From positions 1 through 8,152 of the forward strand of contig JAHHTM010000046.1 of assembly GCA_020024675.1 (NCBI GenBank): DNA of 8,152 nt. The letters run 5' to 3'. The notes beneath the pieces are model-generated. The model did no database searches. It saw only the letters and a program-made list of their open reading frames with translations, and was not told where the DNA came from. This DNA comes from Muricomes sp. (GTDB taxonomy: Bacteria; Bacillota; Clostridia; Lachnospirales; Lachnospiraceae). Positions 5,841-8,152 of the stretch are shown in pieces. The number at the start of each line of letters is the position of its first letter. Position 1 is the first letter of the stretch. The translations under genes and the position numbers were made by a program.

Positions 5841-6869
5841 TTATTTTGCATCTCTATATCCATCTGGATTTTGAGACTGCCATCTCCATGAATCTGCACA
5901 CATTTCATCAATTCCTCGTTCAGCTACCCAGCCAAGTTCTTCTTTTGCTTTTGTAGCATCACAGTAACACATAGCAATATCTCCTGCACGGCGTGGTTTA
6001 ATCTGATATGGAATGTGTTTGCCACATGCTTTTTCATATGCTTTGACAACATCCAGTACACTATAACCTGTTCCTGTACCCAGATTGTAAACATGAACGC
6101 CTTTGCCTTCCTTTGTATTTAATTTTTCAACAGCCTTCACATGTCCTACAGCAAGATCAACTACATGAATGTAATCACGTACACCTGTACCATCATGTGT
6201 ATCGTAATCATCACCGAATACCCCAAGGCAATCCAGTTTTCCAACAGCAACCTGTGCAATATATGGAACAAGGTTATTTGGTATTCCTTTTGGATCTTCT
6301 CCTATAATTCCGGATTCATGTGCCCCAATTGGATTAAAGTATCTAAGAAGCATTACATTCCATTCCGGATCACCTACATGAAGATCTGTAAGAATCTGCT
6401 CTAACATTCCTTTTGTCTGTCCATATGGGTTTGTAATTTCACCCTTAGGGCAATTCTCTGTAATTGGGATTTCAGCAGGATCTCCATAAACTGTTGCTGA
6501 TGAACTAAAAATAATATTCTTGCATCCATGTTTTCTCATTACATCACAAAGGATTAATGTTCCCGAAATATTGTTATGATAATATTCCCATGGCTTTGCA
6601 ACTGACTCACCTACTGCTTTTAAACCTGCAAAATTGATAACTGTTTCAATCTGCTCGTTTTCAAAAATCGGCTCTAAATCTTCTCTGTTGAGAATATCTC
6701 CTTTGTAGAATTTCAAACTTTTTCCTGTGATCTTTTGAACACGTTCAAGAGATACTTCACTTGAATTATAAAGATTGTCTACTACTACTACTTCATATCC
6801 TCTGTTGAGCAGTTCTACACATGTATGACTTCCAATATATCCTGCTCCACCTGCTACTAAAATTGCCAT
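5841..6869 (-). CDS. galE: UDP-glucose 4-epimerase
   Basis: GalE interconverts UDP-glucose and UDP-galactose using tightly bound NAD, in the Leloir pathway and in supply of galactose for surface glycans. The 342-residue product is full length. It has the Rossmann motif GGAGYIGSH (7-15), the NAD-site stretch NFAGLKAVGES (79-89), and catalytic Ser124 (in SSSATVYG), Tyr149 and Lys153 (NPYGQTK), at the same numbers as in E. coli GalE. Further typical segments are LRYFNPIGAH (175-184) and GTGVRDYIHVVDLA (227-240). The residue aligned with E. coli Tyr299, which limits the sugar pocket, appears to be Cys301; a cysteine there in human GALE goes with acceptance of UDP-N-acetylhexosamines. AAAGGAAG lies 7 bases before the ATG. 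It is the middle gene of the operon, 27 bases after the nucleotidyltransferase. Confidence 0.96.
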   Translation of the reverse strand: MAILVAGGAGYIGSHTCVELLNRGYEVVVVDNLYNSSEVSLERVQKITGKSLKFYKGDILNREDLEPIFENEQIETVINFAGLKAVGESVAKPWEYYHNNISGTLILCDVMRKHGCKNIIFSSSATVYGDPAEIPITENCPKGEITNPYGQTKGMLEQILTDLHVGDPEWNVMLLRYFNPIGAHESGIIGEDPKGIPNNLVPYIAQVAVGKLDCLGVFGDDYDTHDGTGVRDYIHVVDLAVGHVKAVEKLNTKEGKGVHVYNLGTGTGYSVLDVVKAYEKACGKHIPYQIKPRRAGDIAMCYCDATKAKEELGWVAERGIDEMCADSWRWQSQNPDGYRDAK

Positions 6870-6896
6870 ATTTTTACTTCCTTTCTGTATATAATC

Positions 6897-7817
6897 TTAG
6901 TCCCACAGATGTTGTGGGTATATACCATCATTTTTCATACGGATGATTGCATCTACAACACTTTGTTTGTCTTCTTTGTATGTAATTCCATACCATTTGT
7001 CTGTAGACTCAAGCACTTTTACAGTCGCTTTCTTCTCACTGATCAACTCACCTACAACTGATGGAAGGAAATATTCGCATTTTAATGGATTTGTGTCAAG
7101 ATTCTCATCAAGGAACTGTGAGAAACGTTTATCGAGTTCTGCCAGCATACTTGCTGTAAATCCAAACATATTTAATGAGCATATGCAGTCAGGATCGATC
7201 TTTGTGTACGTCTTTCCGTCATCTTCTGAATATGCTGTTCCATCTTCACATTTCACGATATGTGTACGCTCTGTAATACCTGTAAGATACCCTTTCTCAT
7301 CCGTCTCACATATGCCACGAGATACAGAACCATTATCTGTAAGTGTATTTTTTAAGTGATACCCTACCATAGCATAACGGTACATATCATCATCTTCATG
7401 CTCAGTCAAGTATGTATAAATAGCCTCCAACGCATGTACACCATAATAATCATCTGCATTGATCACTGCAAATGGGCCATCTACTACATCTTTACAACTA
7501 AGGATTGCATGACCTGTACCGAATGGTTTTACACGATTCTCTGGAACTTTGTATCCATTTGGAAGATTCTCAAGTTTTTGATGAACATAGGCAACTTCCA
7601 TAATCTTTCCAATTCTGTCACCTATTCTTTTCTTGAATTCATCTTCATATTCTTCTCTGATGATAAATACAACTTTTTCAAATCCTGCTCTTTTGGCATC
7701 ATAAATAGAAAAATCCATAATAATATGTCCATCTTCATCTACAGGATCAAGTTGTTTTAATCCACCATAACGGCTTCCCATGCCGGCCGCCATAATCACA
7801 AGTACCGGTTTTTTCAT
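6897..7817 (-). CDS. GalU/RfbA-like sugar-phosphate nucleotidyltransferase
   Basis: The 306-residue product belongs to the sugar-1-phosphate nucleotidyltransferase fold. The nucleotide-binding signature is AAGMGSRYGGLKQL (10-23), with KPFGTGHA (97-104) contacting the nucleotide. NADDYYG (120-126) supplies the metal-binding Asp, and NMFGF (216-220) and KWYGITYKED (274-283) complete the sugar pocket. It lacks the KEMLPI stretch of classical GalU and RfbA, so it belongs to a separate branch often labelled only as nucleotidyltransferase. Given galE directly downstream, making UDP-glucose (or another UDP-hexose) from UTP and sugar 1-phosphate is the likeliest role, but this is inference from context. 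GAGGTG lies 7 bases before the ATG. First gene of a three-gene operon. Confidence 0.85.
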   Translation of the reverse strand: MKKPVLVIMAAGMGSRYGGLKQLDPVDEDGHIIMDFSIYDAKRAGFEKVVFIIREEYEDEFKKRIGDRIGKIMEVAYVHQKLENLPNGYKVPENRVKPFGTGHAILSCKDVVDGPFAVINADDYYGVHALEAIYTYLTEHEDDDMYRYAMVGYHLKNTLTDNGSVSRGICETDEKGYLTGITERTHIVKCEDGTAYSEDDGKTYTKIDPDCICSLNMFGFTASMLAELDKRFSQFLDENLDTNPLKCEYFLPSVVGELISEKKATVKVLESTDKWYGITYKEDKQSVVDAIIRMKNDGIYPQHLWD

Positions 7818-7852
7818 AAGAACGCACCTCTTTCCTAATTCATTTCTAAAAC

Positions 7853-7881
7853 ATTATATCATAAACCACTCTTTGTTGGAA
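7853..7881 (-). promoter_or_regulatory. Extended -10 promoter of the nucleotidyltransferase-galE operon
   Basis: On the minus strand a perfect TATAAT (7858-7853) is preceded by TGA, giving an extended -10 element. The -35 position, 17 bases further upstream, is TTCCAA (7881-7876), a weak match of the kind often seen with extended -10 promoters. The transcript would start about 45 bases... upstream region shortens to roughly 30 bases before the nucleotidyltransferase ATG, including its GAGGTG site. No operator or riboswitch is evident. Confidence 0.65.
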
Positions 7882-7889
7882 TATAGAAT

Positions 7890-7931
7890 CTTGCTTCTTA
7901 CTTTTGTTTTCTTGCTTCTTATTTTTGTCTC
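7890..7931. repeat. 21-bp tandem direct repeat, two copies
   Basis: Two adjacent 21-base units, 7890-7910 and 7911-7931, share the core CTTGCTTCTTA and agree at 18 of 21 positions. The unit on the right contains the stop codon of the ABC-F gene (minus strand TAA at 7921-7919). As the unit is a multiple of three, the left copy has a second in-frame TAA. This looks like a local slippage duplication at the end of the gene. Confidence 0.8.
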
Positions 7932-8152
7932 TGAGCTTCAATTTTCTCTGCAAGATCGTTCAAATATACCCATCGTTCCATTTTTTCTTCTAATATATGC
8001 TCAGCTACTTCTTTTTCCTGCATCAATTCTGCAAGTTTCACCGAATTTGTAGCATTTGCTAAAATTTTCCTATCCAGACTTTCTATTTTTTCTTCTAGAT
8101 TTGCAATATCTTCATCTATCGAATCATATTCTTTTTGCTCATTATATGTGAA
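7919..8152 (-). CDS. ABC-F family ATPase, C-terminal coiled-coil end
   Basis: The last 77 residues of a protein whose main part lies beyond the right edge. The segment has NEQKEYDSIDEDIANLEEKI at its start and EEKMERWVYLNDLAEKI near its end, two charged helices with heptad-like spacing. This is the C-terminal coiled-coil domain of ABC-F ATPases of the Uup type, soluble proteins with two ABC domains that act on the ribosome or bind branched DNA rather than transport. The ATPase motifs themselves are outside the window, so the call rests on this tail alone. The stop codon TAA lies inside the 21-bp tandem repeat. No clear terminator separates it from the downstream operon, which has its own promoter 60 bases on; some read-through is possible. 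Confidence 0.8.
   Translation of the reverse strand, partial: FTYNEQKEYDSIDEDIANLEEKIESLDRKILANATNSVKLAELMQEKEVAEHILEEKMERWVYLNDLAEKIEAQRQK

Noticed and set aside
7356..7760. Long plus-strand open frames opposite the nucleotidyltransferase, galE and topoisomerase genes
   Set aside because: They lack ribosome binding sites and recognisable protein features, and lie fully antisense to well-supported genes.
7859..7889. Short pairing CCAAC/GTGG region as a terminator of the ABC-F gene
   Set aside because: The pairing is 3-4 bp at best and overlaps the -35 region of the next operon; no T run follows.

Overview
The window looks like core chromosome of a low-GC, anaerobic, spore-forming Firmicute, most likely a Lachnospiraceae (Clostridium cluster XIVa) type organism. 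The grounds are AT-rich DNA, strong purine-rich ribosome binding sites, two sporulation/germination genes (gpr, spoIIP), and protein sequences that resemble that family. The species cannot be named from sequence alone. I see no phage, insertion sequence, tRNA, rRNA or CRISPR, and no intergenic stretch longer than about 175 bases.

Left part (1-2343, minus strand): a two-gene type II topoisomerase operon. The B subunit (parE/gyrB family, complete) is followed after 16 bases by the A subunit (parC/gyrA family, cut by the window edge). A sigma-A-like promoter lies just upstream of the B subunit. The dnaA/recF neighbourhood usual for gyrase is absent, so I favour the second (topoisomerase IV-like) enzyme.

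Middle (2352-5123): the pair gpr > spoIIP on the minus strand, divergent from rpsT (ribosomal protein bS20) on the plus strand. This rpsT/gpr/spoIIP arrangement is also found in Bacillus subtilis, so it is an old conserved block. gpr encodes the protease that degrades small acid-soluble spore proteins at germination; spoIIP encodes the peptidoglycan hydrolase used in forespore engulfment. Between them is a hairpin that could terminate gpr transcripts and also contains a possible sigma-E promoter for spoIIP. rpsT has a near-consensus promoter, a 5' leader with a 9-bp stem and CCGTGT repeats, a UUG start and a strong terminator.

Right part (5143-7881, minus strand): a three-gene operon with a promoter at 7853-7881 and a terminator at 5143-5176. 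It encodes a GalU-like sugar-phosphate nucleotidyltransferase, UDP-glucose 4-epimerase (galE) and a phosphoribosyltransferase of uncertain substrate. The first two probably supply UDP-hexoses for galactose metabolism and cell-surface glycans; the third has an atypical PRPP loop and two CxxC pairs, and its link to the pathway is unclear.

Right edge (7919-8152, minus strand): the last 77 residues of an ABC-F ATPase, whose stop codon lies in a 21-bp tandem duplication.

Most of this is conserved housekeeping. I found no convincing new multi-gene system. The best leads are the rpsT leader, the gpr-spoIIP hairpin/promoter, the cysteine gatekeeper in GalE, and the unusual phosphoribosyltransferase.
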